Origin: Buttiauxella izardii
Lineage (GTDB): Bacteria > Pseudomonadota > Gammaproteobacteria > Enterobacterales > Enterobacteriaceae
NCBI RefSeq assembly: GCF_003601925.1
Contig: NZ_QZWH01000034.1
Span: forward strand, 1 to 64,000
Direction of reading: 5' to 3'
DNA length: 64,000 nucleotides
Every line of letters begins with the position of its first letter. The stretch's first letter is position 1. Below, in pieces: positions 19,426 to 29,534 of this stretch. The translations under genes were made by a program, and so were the position numbers. The notes under the pieces are model-generated. The model was not told the origin of the DNA, made no database searches, and saw nothing but the letters and a program-made list of their open reading frames with translations.

Positions 19426-20103
19426 ATGAAACAGTTTTTGATTGCCCCCTCAATCCTCTCGGCCGATTTTGCCCGTCTGGGTGAAGACACGGCTGCGGTG
19501 CTGGCTGCTGGTGCGGATGTCGTCCATTTCGATGTTATGGATAACCACTATGTACCGAATCTCACCATCGGCCCGATGGTGTTAAAGTCCCTGCGTGATT
19601 ACGGTATTACTGCTCCAGTTGATGTGCATCTGATGGTGAAACCCGTTGACCGTATCATTCCGGATTTCGCCGCTGCTGGTGCCAACATCATCACTTTCCA
19701 CCCGGAAGCCTCAGAACACGTTGACCGTTCCCTGCAACTCATCAAAGAACACGGCTGCAAAGCCGGCCTGGTGTTCAACCCGGCAACCTCTCTGAGTTGG
19801 CTTGATCACGTAATGGATAAACTGGATGTCATTTTGCTGATGTCCGTAAACCCAGGCTTTGGCGGCCAGTCATTTATTCCTCATACGCTGGAAAAGCTGC
19901 GTCAGGTGCGTGAACGCATTGATGCTTCCGGCTATGACATTCGTCTGGAAGTTGACGGCGGCGTGAAGGTCGACAACATTGCCGAAATTGCTGCGGCTGG
20001 CGCGGATATGTTTGTTGCAGGTTCTGCAATCTTCAATCAGCCGAATTACAAAGCCGTTATTGATAGTATGCGTAGCGAGTTGGCAAAGGTAAGTCATGAA
20101 TAA
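19426..20103 (+). CDS. rpe: Ribulose-phosphate 3-epimerase
   Basis: Interconverts ribulose 5-phosphate and xylulose 5-phosphate in the pentose phosphate pathway. The start is placed at the ATG at 19426 ([15 protein letters not shown]), with GGAG upstream, giving 225 residues, the E. coli length. Metal and catalytic residues are seen in [26 protein letters not shown] and EVDGGV. The last bases overlap gph by 8. Confidence 0.96.
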   Translation: MKQFLIAPSILSADFARLGEDTAAVLAAGADVVHFDVMDNHYVPNLTIGPMVLKSLRDYGITAPVDVHLMVKPVDRIIPDFAAAGANIITFHPEASEHVDRSLQLIKEHGCKAGLVFNPATSLSWLDHVMDKLDVILLMSVNPGFGGQSFIPHTLEKLRQVRERIDASGYDIRLEVDGGVKVDNIAEIAAAGADMFVAGSAIFNQPNYKAVIDSMRSELAKVSHE

Positions 20104-20809
20104 GTTAAGCAAAATTCGCGGTATCGCCTTCGATTTAGACGGTACGCTGGTAGACACTGCACTCGGTCTGGCGCAGGCAATGGATCAGGCGCTTTACGCG
20201 CTGGAGTTGCCGACAGCGGGTGAAGATAAAGTTGAAAAGTGGATTGGGAATGGTGCCGATGTGCTGGTTCAGCGTGCGCTGACCTGGGCATTAAAAGGCG
20301 AAGAGCCAGAAGCTGACAAGTGCCGTATCGCCCGCAAACTGTTTGATACCTACTATGCCGAAACGGCAGAAGAGGGCAGTTTCTTGTTCCCGGAAGTGGC
20401 TAACACATTGGCTGTTCTGGCGGAAAAAGGCCTGCCGATGGGCCTGGTCACCAACAAACCGACGCCATTCGTGCTGCCAATGCTGGAACGCTTAGGTATC
20501 GCGCAGTATTTCAAAGTCATTATTGGCGGCGACGACGTGGAAAATAAAAAGCCACATCCGGAAGCGCTGCACAAAGTGATGGAACAGCTGAATCTCAGCG
20601 CGGATGAGCTGTTATTTGTCGGCGATTCTCGCAACGATATTCTTGCGGCACAAGCGGCTGGCTGCCCATCTATTGGCCTGACTTATGGTTATAACTACGG
20701 TGAATCCATCGAGTTAAGCCAGCCCGATTTTGTATTTGACCATTTCGACGATTTATTGCCCGCGTTAGGGCTCTCTAACAAAGAACATCAGGAATCAGAA
20801 CATGAGTAA
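20096..20809 (+). CDS. gph: Phosphoglycolate phosphatase
   Basis: A HAD phosphatase that removes 2-phosphoglycolate formed during DNA repair of oxidative ends. Motif I is [10 protein letters not shown] near residue 13, motif II VTNKP near residue 118, the motif III lysine lies in KKPHPEAL, and motif IV is FVGDSRNDI. The 237-residue product is shorter at the C terminus than the roughly 252-residue E. coli protein. It overlaps both rpe and trpS by 8 bases, so the three are probably translationally coupled. Confidence 0.94.
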   Translation: MNKLSKIRGIAFDLDGTLVDTALGLAQAMDQALYALELPTAGEDKVEKWIGNGADVLVQRALTWALKGEEPEADKCRIARKLFDTYYAETAEEGSFLFPEVANTLAVLAEKGLPMGLVTNKPTPFVLPMLERLGIAQYFKVIIGGDDVENKKPHPEALHKVMEQLNLSADELLFVGDSRNDILAAQAAGCPSIGLTYGYNYGESIELSQPDFVFDHFDDLLPALGLSNKEHQESEHE

Positions 20810-21806
20810 ACCCATTGTCTTTAGTGGCGCACAGCCATCAGGTGAATTGACCATCGGTAACTACATGGGTGCGCTGCGTCAGTGGGTCCATATGCAAGAT
20901 GATTACGAGTGCATTTACTGCATCGTCGATCAGCATGCGATTACCGCGCGTCAGGATGCTGAGCAACTGCGTAGCCGTACTCTCGACACGCTGGCGTTGT
21001 ATCTGGCTTGCGGTATCGACCCGGCGAAAAGCACCATCTTTGTACAGTCCCACGTGCCGGAACATGCACAGTTGGGCTGGGTGCTGAACTGCTACACCTA
21101 TTTCGGCGAACTGAGCCGCATGACTCAGTTTAAAGATAAGTCTTCTCGCTACTCTGAGAACATTAACGCTGGCCTGTTTGATTATCCGGTGCTGATGGCC
21201 GCCGATATTCTGCTGTACCAGACCAATCTGGTGCCAGTGGGTGAAGATCAGAAACAGCATCTGGAGCTGAGCCGCGATATCGCTGCACGTTTCAACGCGC
21301 TGTATGGCGATGTGTTCAAAGTGCCAGAGCCGTTTATCCCGAAATCCGGCGCACGCGTGATGTCTTTACTTGAGCCGACCAAGAAAATGTCTAAATCAGA
21401 CGATAACCGTAATAACGTTATCGGCCTGCTGGAAGACCCGAAAGCCGTGGTGAAGAAAATCAAACGCGCAGTAACCGACTCCGATGAGCCGCCTGTCGTG
21501 CGCTACGATACTGCCAATAAAGCGGGTGTTTCCAACATGTTGGATATTCTGGCTGGCGTGACGGGTAAGTCTATCACCGAGCTTGAGCAGCACTTCGAAG
21601 GCAAAATGTATGGTCACCTGAAAGGCGAAGTGGCTGAAGCGGTGTCTGGCATGCTGACTGAATTGCAGGAACGCTTCCACCGTTTCCGTAATGACGAAGC
21701 CTATTTGCAGCAAGTGATGAAAGACGGTTCAGCGAAAGCGCGTGCACACGCCAGCGCGACGCTGAAGAAAGTCTATGAAGTGATTGGATTTGTTGCACAG
21801 CCTTAA
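20802..21806 (+). CDS. trpS: Tryptophan--tRNA ligase
   Basis: Charges tRNA-Trp. A 334-residue class Ic synthetase with the HIGH-type signature TIGN near residue 17 ([13 protein letters not shown]) and the KMSKS loop near residue 195 (KKMSKSDDN). Same length as the E. coli enzyme. It is the last gene of the aroK-led run and is followed by a palindromic repeat rather than an obvious T-run terminator. Confidence 0.97.
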   Translation: MSKPIVFSGAQPSGELTIGNYMGALRQWVHMQDDYECIYCIVDQHAITARQDAEQLRSRTLDTLALYLACGIDPAKSTIFVQSHVPEHAQLGWVLNCYTYFGELSRMTQFKDKSSRYSENINAGLFDYPVLMAADILLYQTNLVPVGEDQKQHLELSRDIAARFNALYGDVFKVPEPFIPKSGARVMSLLEPTKKMSKSDDNRNNVIGLLEDPKAVVKKIKRAVTDSDEPPVVRYDTANKAGVSNMLDILAGVTGKSITELEQHFEGKMYGHLKGEVAEAVSGMLTELQERFHRFRNDEAYLQQVMKDGSAKARAHASATLKKVYEVIGFVAQP

Positions 21807-21816
21807 TTTCTAAAAC

Positions 21817-21935
21817 CATCCTCACCCTAACCCTCTCCTTGAAGGAGAGGGGACTGACTGATTTTCTCCCTCTCCCCCAGGTGAGGGGACTGACTGCCTT
21901 TCTCCCTCTCCTGGGGGAGAGGGTCGGGGTGAGGG
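21817..21935. repeat. GC-rich palindromic repeat, expanded copy B
   Basis: It begins CCATCCTCACCCTAACCCTC and ends GGTCGGGGTGAGGG, so its ends are inverted repeats of each other. Inside, a unit of the form GGGGACTGACTG followed by a TTTCTCCCTCTCC block occurs twice in tandem, making this copy longer than copy C (32137-32230). It begins 10 bases after the trpS stop and could act as a 3' mRNA stabiliser or terminator. Confidence 0.85.
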
Positions 21936-22014
21936 CGTTCCTCTCATCCATTCCCCCGCTAAATATCTTTTGTGACCCCATTCTCTTTTTGCATATTTCA
22001 CGTTTGCCATTTAT

Positions 22015-22056
22015 ATTCATTTTAATGAAGATATAACTATTCAATAAAATGAAGAT
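22015..22056. promoter_or_regulatory. 18-base direct repeats before yhfZ (candidate operator)
   Basis: ATTCATTTTAATGAAGAT (22015-22032) recurs as ATTCAATAAAATGAAGAT (22039-22056), a 24-base period with three mismatches. The first copy also contains a TTCAT/ATGAA inverted repeat. The second ends 5 bases before the yhfZ start codon, where a repressor would block transcription or translation. Autoregulation by YhfZ is inference. Confidence 0.5.
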
Positions 22057-22061
22057 TAATT

Positions 22062-22964
22062 ATGAGACGTAGCTTTATCAAGAAAGAAGGGCTTGCCCAG
22101 GCCAGTCTGGCGCGTTATCTGCTGGGCGAGAAAAGCGGCAACCGACTGAAAACTATTGATGAACTTGCGACTGAATGCCGGTTCTCAGTTGGCTTGATGC
22201 AAGCGGCATTAAAGACTCTTGAAAAAGCAGGTGCGGTAACAGTCGAACGACGCGGGCGCAACGGAAGCTATCTGGTCAGTATGGATAACAAAGCCTTATT
22301 GGCTTTTGCCGATATTGGCAATGTAGTGTGTGCGATGCCGTTGCCTTACACCCGATTGTACGAAGGTTTAGCCAGCGGGTTGAAAGCCCAGTTCGACGGC
22401 ATCCCGTTTTACTACGCGCATATGCGCGGCTCGGATGTTCGTGTCGAATGCTTGCTGAATGGCGTGTATGACCTGGCGGTGGTTTCACGTCTGGCAGCGC
22501 AAAGTTATCTGGATAACACCGACGTCTGCATGGCGCTGGAACTCGGCCCGCATACCTACGTCGGCGAACACAAACTGATTTGTCGCGCCGGGAATCCAGA
22601 AATCAAGCGCGTTGGGTTGGACCCGCGTTCAGCCGACCAGCGCATTATGACCGACATCTATTTCGCCGGTCAGCCGGTTGAGATCCTCGATGTGCCTTAC
22701 CACGAGTGTCTTAACCGCACCGCCAAAGGTGAAATTGACGCCGTTATCTGGAACGTGGGTGGCGAAGCTGATTTGGAATTGCTCGGCCTGGAGGCACAAC
22801 CCTTAAATGGTGACGCACGTTATGTGCAAGCCTCTGAAGCCGTAGTGTTAACGCGCGCCGACGATGCGCCAATCCAGCAACTGTTGCGCACGGTAGTGAA
22901 CAAAAATGCCCTGCTTTCCCATCAACAAAAGGTTTTATTGGGCGAGCAAGAGCCAAGCTATTAA
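22062..22964 (+). CDS. yhfZ: YhfZ, predicted transcriptional regulator
   Basis: A 300-residue protein matching E. coli YhfZ in length and gene order. Residues 1-75 form a GntR-like winged helix-turn-helix (LKTIDELATECRFSVGLMQAALKTLEKAGAVTVERRGRNGSYL). The remainder looks like a small-molecule-binding domain resembling periplasmic-binding folds (RLYEGLASGLKAQFDGIPFYYAHMRGSDVRVECLLNG). It is the first gene of the yhfZ-yhfS cluster and probably its local regulator. The ligand is unknown. Confidence 0.85.
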   Translation: MRRSFIKKEGLAQASLARYLLGEKSGNRLKTIDELATECRFSVGLMQAALKTLEKAGAVTVERRGRNGSYLVSMDNKALLAFADIGNVVCAMPLPYTRLYEGLASGLKAQFDGIPFYYAHMRGSDVRVECLLNGVYDLAVVSRLAAQSYLDNTDVCMALELGPHTYVGEHKLICRAGNPEIKRVGLDPRSADQRIMTDIYFAGQPVEILDVPYHECLNRTAKGEIDAVIWNVGGEADLELLGLEAQPLNGDARYVQASEAVVLTRADDAPIQQLLRTVVNKNALLSHQQKVLLGEQEPSY

Positions 22965-22989
22965 GTAATTCATCAAGGGGTGATGCGGG

Positions 22990-23346
22990 ATGGAAGAGCG
23001 GCTGAATCTATTGTGTGAGGCGGGTGTCATCGACCGGGATATTTGTGACGGCATGCTCGGTGTCGTCGACCAGCTTGAAAATGTCTGGGCAATTCCGGTG
23101 CGCAATGAACAAGGCGAAATGGCGATCACGCATATGGCCAACGCGCTGATGCGCAGCCGCCACGGTGAGGAAATCGGCCCGCTTGACGAGGAATTGCTGG
23201 AAGAAATTGTGATGTCGCAGGCTTACGCAGAACTGCTGCCGATTCATCGGGCGATGCTTGCGCCATTTGACGTCACGCTCCATCCCAACGAAGAAGGCTA
23301 TCTGCTGGCTAACCTGTTTAGCCTGTGGATGGTCAGCAAAGGCTAA
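22990..23346 (+). CDS. yhfY: YhfY, PRD-domain protein
   Basis: A 118-residue stand-alone PTS-regulation-domain-like protein. A histidine suitable for phosphorylation is present in ITHMANALMRSRHGEE, and another in LPIHRAM. PRDs normally sit inside antiterminators or activators and are phosphorylated by PTS proteins. A free-standing PRD next to YhfZ suggests the two work together, but that is inference. It begins 25 bases after yhfZ. Confidence 0.8.
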   Translation: MEERLNLLCEAGVIDRDICDGMLGVVDQLENVWAIPVRNEQGEMAITHMANALMRSRHGEEIGPLDEELLEEIVMSQAYAELLPIHRAMLAPFDVTLHPNEEGYLLANLFSLWMVSKG

Positions 23347-23436
23347 AACCTTTTTTCCAGCAAACAGCTTCGCTTTAAATATTCAAAAAAATGATTATTT
23401 AAAATTTTTTGCAGCATGGAGTCGAGAGGCAAGGGC

Positions 23437-24612
23437 ATGTTTATTGAAGCACTCAAGGCACAAAATCCGGCACTGATTGAGGCCGCAATCAAGTTATGGC
23501 GTCAGGGCGAAATCCTGCCGGATACCTGCGTTATCGACGTTGACCAGGTCTTAGCAAACGGACGCCGTCTGCTGGACATCGCGCAACGCCACGGCATCAC
23601 GCTGTATTTGATGACCAAACAAATCGGGCGTAACCCGTGGATGGCAAAACGACTGATTGAGCTGGGTTTTCACGGTGCCGTGGCGGTGGATTTCAAAGAA
23701 GCCCGCACGCTGCGAAATGCTGGTATCCCTGTTTCTCACGTCGGGCATTTGGTGCAGGTGCCAACCAGCCTGGTCACGGAAAATGTGGCGGCTCCGACGG
23801 AAATGATCACGGTGTTCTCGCTGGAGAAAGCACAGGAAATCTCAAACTCGGCGCAGAGCCTTGGGATTATCCAGCCCATCATGCTGAAAATTTTCGATGA
23901 AAAAGACAAACTTTATCCAGGCCAGGAAGCCGGATTCGCATTGTCTGAGCTGATGGAAATAGTCGCCGCCATCCGCAATATGCCAGGTGTGAATATCTCC
24001 GGGCTGACCCATTTCCCTTGCCTGCTTTGGGATGACGAATTACAGCAAACGCTGCCAACACCGAACCTGCACACTCTGTTGCAGGCCCGCGACCAGCTTC
24101 GCGATTTGGGCATTGAAGTCGCCCAACTGAATGCGCCGTCAGCTTCAAGTTGCAGCACATTGTCGCTTCTTGCCGAACATGGCGTGACACATGCCGAACC
24201 GGGCCACGCGCTAACCGGCACCATTCCTGCGAACCAGTATGGCGACCAGCCAGAACGCATCGCCATGCTGTATCTCACCGAAGTTTCGCATCAATTTCAG
24301 GGCAATAGTTACTGCTTTGGCGGCGGCTATTATCGTCGCGGCCATGCACAAAATGCCCTGGTTTATGCGGCAGACGGTGGTGATGTGGCTGCGGCTAGCG
24401 TCTTACCCATGGATGACAGCAGCATCGATTACCACATTGGGCTGGCGGGAAAATTCCCACCAGGCTCCCCGGTGGTGATGTGTTTTCGCACGCAGGTTTT
24501 TGTCACGCGCAGTGATGTGGCCCTGGTTTCTGGAATCAGTCACGGAAACCCAGTGCTCGAAGCGCTGTATGACAGCCTCGGTAACCCCATTTGTGGAGGT
24601 CGACGTGAGTAA
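23437..24612 (+). CDS. yhfX: YhfX, PLP-dependent alanine-racemase-like protein
   Basis: A 391-residue fold-type III PLP protein. The start is taken at the ATG at 23437 ([13 protein letters not shown]), 7 bases after GAGAGG; an ATG at 23416 is possible. The likely PLP lysine is in [13 protein letters not shown] near residue 60, where racemases have their Schiff-base lysine. Other conserved blocks are [19 protein letters not shown] and [11 protein letters not shown]. Substrate unknown. It overlaps yhfW by 8 bases. Confidence 0.85.
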   Translation: MFIEALKAQNPALIEAAIKLWRQGEILPDTCVIDVDQVLANGRRLLDIAQRHGITLYLMTKQIGRNPWMAKRLIELGFHGAVAVDFKEARTLRNAGIPVSHVGHLVQVPTSLVTENVAAPTEMITVFSLEKAQEISNSAQSLGIIQPIMLKIFDEKDKLYPGQEAGFALSELMEIVAAIRNMPGVNISGLTHFPCLLWDDELQQTLPTPNLHTLLQARDQLRDLGIEVAQLNAPSASSCSTLSLLAEHGVTHAEPGHALTGTIPANQYGDQPERIAMLYLTEVSHQFQGNSYCFGGGYYRRGHAQNALVYAADGGDVAAASVLPMDDSSIDYHIGLAGKFPPGSPVVMCFRTQVFVTRSDVALVSGISHGNPVLEALYDSLGNPICGGRRE

Positions 24613-25840
24613 GTTTGTGGTGATAGTGATCGACAGTTTTGGCGTGGGTGCAATGGACGATGTGCCGCAGGTTCGCCCGGAAGATGTTGGCGCGAACACC
24701 TGCGGGCATATTTTGCGGCACTTCCCGCAATTGCGTTTACCGGTGCTGGAAAAGCTCGGCCTGATGAATGCGCTGGGCTTTAGCGAAGGGGTTATGTGCC
24801 CCTCACGCGATGCGGCGTACGGCACGGCCGCGCTGCAACATGAAGGTGGTGATACGTTTATGGGCCACCAGGAAATTCTCGGCACTCGCCCGCAAGCACC
24901 GCTGCGCATGCCTTTTTCGGACGTTATCGACGAAGTGGAACGGGCATTAAAAGCCGATTGTTGGGAAGTCGAGCGCATCGGTGATGAGCTGCAATTTTTA
25001 TGGGTGAACCAGGCGGTGGCGATTGGCGATAATCTCGAAGCCGACCTCGGCCAGGTGTTTAACATCAGCGCCAATTTAAACGCAATTTCCTTCGACGAAG
25101 TTCGCGCCATCGGCAGCATCGTGCGCCACTGCGTGCAGGTCGGGCGGGTGATTGCTTTTGGCGGTGAGCTTGAAAGCAGCCAACAGCTTCTGGATGCTGC
25201 CGAAGAAAAACAGGGCATTTATATTGGCATTAATGCGCCGCGCTCGGGTGTTTATCAGCATGGATTCCAGGTGGTGCATATGGGATTTGGCGTAGATGCC
25301 AGCGTTCAGGTGCCGCAAAAGCTGCATGAAAGCGGCGTCAAAACGGTGTTGGTCGGTAAGGTCGCGGATATCGCGATAAACCCGCACGGTGTCAGTTATC
25401 AGAACCTCGTCGATACCCAGCAGATTCTGGACATCACACTTGATGAATTGCAAAAACCGGGCGATGCGTTTATCTGCACCAACATTCAGGAAACCGATCT
25501 CGCCGGGCATGCTCAGGATGTGGCGCGTTATGCCGAACGGCTGGAAGTGGTCGATAAAAATCTCGCCCGGCTGATGGAAGCAATGGAACCTGGTGATTGC
25601 CTGGTGGTCATGGCCGATCACGGCAACGACCCGACTATCGGCCACAGCAAACACACGCGTGAAAACGTCCCGCTATTAGTCTGGCAGCCGGGAATTTCCC
25701 GTTCATATCTTGGTGCCAGAAAAACGCTGTCTGATGTCGGTGCGACTGTCTGCGAATTTTTCGCCGCCAGCGTGCCACAAAACGGCACTTCTTTTCTGTC
25801 ACTTCTCAATACTTCCAATACCGGAGGCAATCATGGCTGA
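24605..25840 (+). CDS. yhfW: YhfW, phosphopentomutase-like metalloenzyme
   Basis: Alkaline-phosphatase-superfamily protein related to DeoB. The chosen start is the GTG at 24605 ([19 protein letters not shown]), with GGAGG 5 bases upstream and overlap with the yhfX stop; this gives 411 residues. Metal-binding aspartates and histidines are visible in [22 protein letters not shown] (nucleophile-site region), [13 protein letters not shown] and [10 protein letters not shown]. It is not the housekeeping phosphopentomutase, because the deo neighbours are absent. The reaction is unknown, perhaps phospho-group transfer on a sugar derivative. Confidence 0.85.
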   Translation: MSKFVVIVIDSFGVGAMDDVPQVRPEDVGANTCGHILRHFPQLRLPVLEKLGLMNALGFSEGVMCPSRDAAYGTAALQHEGGDTFMGHQEILGTRPQAPLRMPFSDVIDEVERALKADCWEVERIGDELQFLWVNQAVAIGDNLEADLGQVFNISANLNAISFDEVRAIGSIVRHCVQVGRVIAFGGELESSQQLLDAAEEKQGIYIGINAPRSGVYQHGFQVVHMGFGVDASVQVPQKLHESGVKTVLVGKVADIAINPHGVSYQNLVDTQQILDITLDELQKPGDAFICTNIQETDLAGHAQDVARYAERLEVVDKNLARLMEAMEPGDCLVVMADHGNDPTIGHSKHTRENVPLLVWQPGISRSYLGARKTLSDVGATVCEFFAASVPQNGTSFLSLLNTSNTGGNHG

Positions 25841-26723
25841 ACCGCTGCGAATTGACGCGTCGGGTTATACCTATGCTCACGAGCATTTGCATATCGACCT
25901 GTCGTCATTCAAAAACAACATTGATTGCCGTCTGGATCAATACGATTTGATTTGTGCCGAAATGAAAACGCTCTACGCACTGGGCGTGCGCAACATCATT
26001 GAAATGACCAATCGTTATATGGGGCGTAACCCGCAGTTTATGCTCGATATTATGCGTGATAGCGGCATGAACGTGGTGGCCTGCACCGGTTATTACCAGC
26101 ATGATTTTTTCCCGGCACACGTCGCGACAACGAGCGTTGAAAAGCTGGCGCGGGAGATGATCGATGAAATCGAAATCGGCATTGATGGCACCGAGCTGAA
26201 AGCGGGAATTATTGCAGAAATCGGTTCGAGCGTGGATCTGATCACGCCGGATGAAGCTAAAGTGTTTGCCGCCGCCGCGATGGCGCATCGGGAAACCGGG
26301 CGTCCAATTTCGACACATACCTCTTTTAGCACCATGGGGCTGGAACAACTGGCGCTGCTGAAAAACCACGGCGTTGATCTTTCTCGCGTGGTGGTCGGTC
26401 ATTGTGACCTGAAAGATAACCTCGACAACATTCTGCGCATGATTGAACTGGGCGCTTACGTGCAGTTCGATACCATCGGCAAAAACAACTATTACCCGGA
26501 TGCAAAACGCGTGGCGATGCTGCAAGAAATCGCCCGCCGCGGCTTGCTCGACCACGTCATGCTCTCCATGGATATTACCCGCCGCTCGCATTTAAAAGCC
26601 AACGGTGGCCTCGGTTTCGATTATTTGCTGACAACGTTCGTGCCTTTGTTGCAGGAGGCTGGCTTCTCTCAGGCCGACGTTGATTTGATGTTACGTGACA
26701 ACCCCTCTGTCTTCTTTAAATAA
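25833..26723 (+). CDS. php: Php (YhfV), phosphotriesterase homology protein
   Basis: A 296-residue zinc-dependent amidohydrolase-superfamily protein. The N-terminal HxH metal pair is in [12 protein letters not shown] near residue 14; further candidates are EIGSS, the two histidines at ISTHTSF and VVGHCDLKD, and the late aspartate in SMDITRRS. The lysine that normally bridges metals in bacterial phosphotriesterase is replaced in this subfamily by the glutamate context of IAEIGSS. The start at 25833 follows GGAGG and overlaps the yhfW stop by 8 bases. The physiological substrate is unknown; paraoxon activity should not be assumed. Confidence 0.86.
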   Translation: MAEPLRIDASGYTYAHEHLHIDLSSFKNNIDCRLDQYDLICAEMKTLYALGVRNIIEMTNRYMGRNPQFMLDIMRDSGMNVVACTGYYQHDFFPAHVATTSVEKLAREMIDEIEIGIDGTELKAGIIAEIGSSVDLITPDEAKVFAAAAMAHRETGRPISTHTSFSTMGLEQLALLKNHGVDLSRVVVGHCDLKDNLDNILRMIELGAYVQFDTIGKNNYYPDAKRVAMLQEIARRGLLDHVMLSMDITRRSHLKANGGLGFDYLLTTFVPLLQEAGFSQADVDLMLRDNPSVFFK

Positions 26724-26732
26724 GGATTTCCC

Positions 26733-27086
26733 ATGAAAAAGATCGGTGTTGCTGGCTTACAGCGCGAACTTATTAAAAAAACTATCGAAACGTCCGCACC
26801 TGACTGCTTTGAAGTGTTTATTTACAACGATATGGAAGCGGCGATGAAAGTGAAGTCAGGCCAGCTCGATTATTACATCGGTGCCTGTAATACCGGTGCA
26901 GGAGCGGCGTTGTCGATTGCCATCGCAGTGATTGGTTACAACAAAAGCTGCACCATCGCCAAACCTGGCATTAAGGCAAAAGAAGAGCAGGTTGCCAAAA
27001 TGGTGGCGGATGGAAAAGTCGCTTTTGGCCTGTCGGTTGAGCATATCGAACATGCGATCCCGATGCTCATCGCCCACTTAAAATAA
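26733..27086 (+). CDS. yhfU: YhfU, DUF2620 protein
   Basis: A 117-residue protein with the same length as E. coli YhfU. It has a glycine-rich segment (YIGACNTGAGAALSIAIAVIG) near residue 50 and no clear membrane segment or known catalytic motif. It lies 9 bases after php and 10 before yhfT. Function unknown; it may bind the YhfT substrate or act as a small enzyme subunit. Confidence 0.82.
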   Translation: MKKIGVAGLQRELIKKTIETSAPDCFEVFIYNDMEAAMKVKSGQLDYYIGACNTGAGAALSIAIAVIGYNKSCTIAKPGIKAKEEQVAKMVADGKVAFGLSVEHIEHAIPMLIAHLK

Positions 27087-27096
27087 AGGCCGCGCT

Positions 27097-28401
27097 ATGG
27101 ATTTCTACATTCAAATAGTGGTTGTAGCTTGCCTGACCGGGATGACGGCTCTGCTGGCGCACAAGTCAGCGGCGGTGTTCCACGATGGTATTCGCCCGAT
27201 TTTGCCTCAGCTTATAGAAGGCAATATGAATCGCCGCGAGGCGGGGAGTATCGCCTTCGGTCTGAGTATTGGTTTTGTGGCGTCGGTGGGGATTTCCTTC
27301 ACGCTCAAAACCGGTTTGCTCAACGCATGGTTGCTGTTCTTGCCGACGGATATTCTCGGCGTATTAGCGGCTAACAGCCTGCTGGCATTTGGTTTGGGCG
27401 CGGTGTGGGGCGTGTTGATCCTGACTTGCCTGATCCCGGTAAACCATTTACTGACGGCGCTTCCGGTGGATGTGCTCGGTTCGCTTGGCGAGTTAAGTTC
27501 CCCGGTGGTTTCCGCGTTTGCCCTGTTCCCACTGGTGGCAATTTTCTACCAGTTTGGCTGGAAGAGCAGCCTGCTCGCGGCTTTTGTGGTGTTGATGACA
27601 CGCGTACTGATCGTGCGTTTCTTCCCGCTTCTCAATCCTGAATCCATCGAGATCTTCGTCGGCATGATTATGCTGCTGGGTATCGCGATTACTCAAGATC
27701 ACCGCACTCGCGATGCCCGAGAACAGGACGACGGAGGGTTGTCGGTCTTTGAGGAGCGAACATCACGCATTATCAAGCACCTGCCGTATATCGCTATTGT
27801 TGGCGGTTTGATTGCGGTTGTCGCGAGCATGAAGATCTTCGCCGGTTCGGAAGTGTCGATCTTTACGCTGGAGAAGGCATATTCCGCAGGCATCACACCT
27901 GAAGAGTCGCAGACGCTGATGCATCAGGCGGCGCTCGCCGAATTTATGCGCGGGCTGGGCTTTGTGCCGTTGATTGCCACCACGGCGCTGGCGACGGGCG
28001 TGTATGCGGTAGCGGGTTTCACCTTTGTTTACGCCGCCGGGTATTTGATTTCTAACCCGTTACTGGCGTTTGCGGTAGGCGCGGTGGTGATTTCCGTAGA
28101 AGTGCTGTTGCTGCGCTCGATCGGTAAATGGCTCGGGCGTTATCCGTCAGTGCGTAATGCGTCGGACAACATTCGTAACGCCATGAATATGTTGATGGAA
28201 ATGGCGCTGCTGGTCGGCTCTATTTTTGCGGCTATCAAAATGGCGGGTTACACCGGCTTTACCATTGCGGCGGCGATTTACTTCCTCAACGAATCGCTGG
28301 GTCGCCCGGTGCAGAAAATGGCTTCGCCAGTCGTCGCGGTGCTGATTACCGGTATCTTGCTGAATATTCTCTATTACTGCGGCCTGTTTGTTCCGGCCTG
28401 A
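27097..28401 (+). CDS. yhfT: YhfT, predicted membrane transporter
   Basis: A 434-residue polytopic inner-membrane protein with about ten or eleven hydrophobic segments, for example near residues 3-20, 55-75, 95-115 and 410-430. A conserved acidic/histidine loop lies near residues 200-215 (TQDHRTRDAREQDD). It is the only transporter in the yhf cluster and so is the likely importer of the pathway substrate. No characterised family was recognised with certainty. Confidence 0.82.
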   Translation: MDFYIQIVVVACLTGMTALLAHKSAAVFHDGIRPILPQLIEGNMNRREAGSIAFGLSIGFVASVGISFTLKTGLLNAWLLFLPTDILGVLAANSLLAFGLGAVWGVLILTCLIPVNHLLTALPVDVLGSLGELSSPVVSAFALFPLVAIFYQFGWKSSLLAAFVVLMTRVLIVRFFPLLNPESIEIFVGMIMLLGIAITQDHRTRDAREQDDGGLSVFEERTSRIIKHLPYIAIVGGLIAVVASMKIFAGSEVSIFTLEKAYSAGITPEESQTLMHQAALAEFMRGLGFVPLIATTALATGVYAVAGFTFVYAAGYLISNPLLAFAVGAVVISVEVLLLRSIGKWLGRYPSVRNASDNIRNAMNMLMEMALLVGSIFAAIKMAGYTGFTIAAAIYFLNESLGRPVQKMASPVVAVLITGILLNILYYCGLFVPA

Positions 28402-28448
28402 TTTTTCGTTATTGGCCTGCCAGCGCAGGCCTCACGGAGTCAATCAAA

Positions 28449-29534
28449 GTGAAAACCTGGCCTTTGCAGAGCCTGACGATGGAACAGGCGCAGCGTAAGC
28501 AGTTCCAACTGGTGGATATTATTTGCCGCCATTTTCCCGGCAGCGATTTTCTTAGCGCCGGAGATTTGGGTTTAGTGCCTGGCCTGAATCAGCCGCAGAT
28601 GACTCAGCGTGTTGAAGCGGTTCTGGCGGATTTCTTTGGCGCTCCCTCAGCGGCACTGGTGCAAGGCGCAGGAACCGGCGCGATTCGCAGCGGTTTAGCG
28701 GCTTTGTTGAAAGCCGGTGAGAAACTGCTTATCCATGATGCGCCGCTATATCCGACCACCGCCGTGATAGCTGAGCAAATGGGCTTGCAGCTTATTCGCG
28801 CCGATTTTAACCAGCTTGATGAAGTGAAAAAAGCGATTGCAGAGCACCATCCACAAGCCGCGCTTATTCAGCATACCCGCCAGAAAATAGATGATTCATA
28901 TGGTTTACAGGAGGTTATTGCCTGTTTTAATCAGTTCGATTTACCGTCGCTGACTGACGATAACTATGCGGTGATGAAAGTGGCCAAAATCGGTTGTGAA
29001 TGTGACGCCACGCTTTCGACGTTCTCGTGCTTCAAACTCTTCGGCCCGCCGGGAATTGGCGTGGTGGTGGGGAAAGAAAAAGCGGTGAATGCGGTGCGTC
29101 GCAGTATGTATTCAGGCGGCAGCCAGGTGCAGGGTTTCCAGGCCATGGAAGCGTTGCGCGGATTAGTGTTCGCCCCGGTGATGCATGCGGTGCAGGCTCA
29201 GGTCAACGATAGCCTGGTCGAACAGCTCAATGCCGGAGATATCGCGCAGGTTAAACAGGCGTTTATTGCCAATGCTCAGTCGAAAGTTTTGTTAGTGGAG
29301 TTTCATCAACCGATTGCGGAAATAGTTCTGGCGAGAGCGCAACAGCTTGGGGCATTGCCTTATCCGGTGGGTGCTGAGTCAAAATACGAAATCCCGCCGC
29401 TTTTTTACCGGGTATCCGGTACTTTCCGTGAGTCTGACCCAACGCTTGAACAGCGTATGATTCGTATTAATCCAAATCGTAGTGGTGAAGAAACCGTATT
29501 GAGAATATTGCGTGAGAGTTGTGAAGGCCTATAA
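28449..29534 (+). CDS. yhfS: YhfS, PLP-dependent fold-type I enzyme
   Basis: A 361-residue aminotransferase-class protein, same length as E. coli YhfS. The PLP lysine is evident in STFSCFKLFGPPGIGVVVG near residue 195; the cofactor-stacking region is near AALVQGAGTGAIRSGL, residues 73-88. It resembles cystathionine-synthase/SelA-like enzymes. With YhfX it gives the cluster two PLP enzymes, pointing to an amino-acid or amine substrate. It ends at a strong hairpin terminator. Specific reaction unknown. Confidence 0.85.
   Translation: MKTWPLQSLTMEQAQRKQFQLVDIICRHFPGSDFLSAGDLGLVPGLNQPQMTQRVEAVLADFFGAPSAALVQGAGTGAIRSGLAALLKAGEKLLIHDAPLYPTTAVIAEQMGLQLIRADFNQLDEVKKAIAEHHPQAALIQHTRQKIDDSYGLQEVIACFNQFDLPSLTDDNYAVMKVAKIGCECDATLSTFSCFKLFGPPGIGVVVGKEKAVNAVRRSMYSGGSQVQGFQAMEALRGLVFAPVMHAVQAQVNDSLVEQLNAGDIAQVKQAFIANAQSKVLLVEFHQPIAEIVLARAQQLGALPYPVGAESKYEIPPLFYRVSGTFRESDPTLEQRMIRINPNRSGEETVLRILRESCEGL

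Noticed and set aside
21817-21935. ERIC element or CRISPR array
   Set aside because: The sequence lacks the ERIC core as remembered, and there are no regular repeats with unique spacers; it is a palindromic intergenic repeat.
24605-25840. yhfW as the housekeeping phosphopentomutase deoB
   Set aside because: The deoCABD neighbours are missing and the gene is embedded in the yhf cluster; only family-level similarity is claimed.
25905-26591. Minus-strand open frame of 228 codons inside php
   Set aside because: Antisense shadow of php with no supporting ribosome site or motif.
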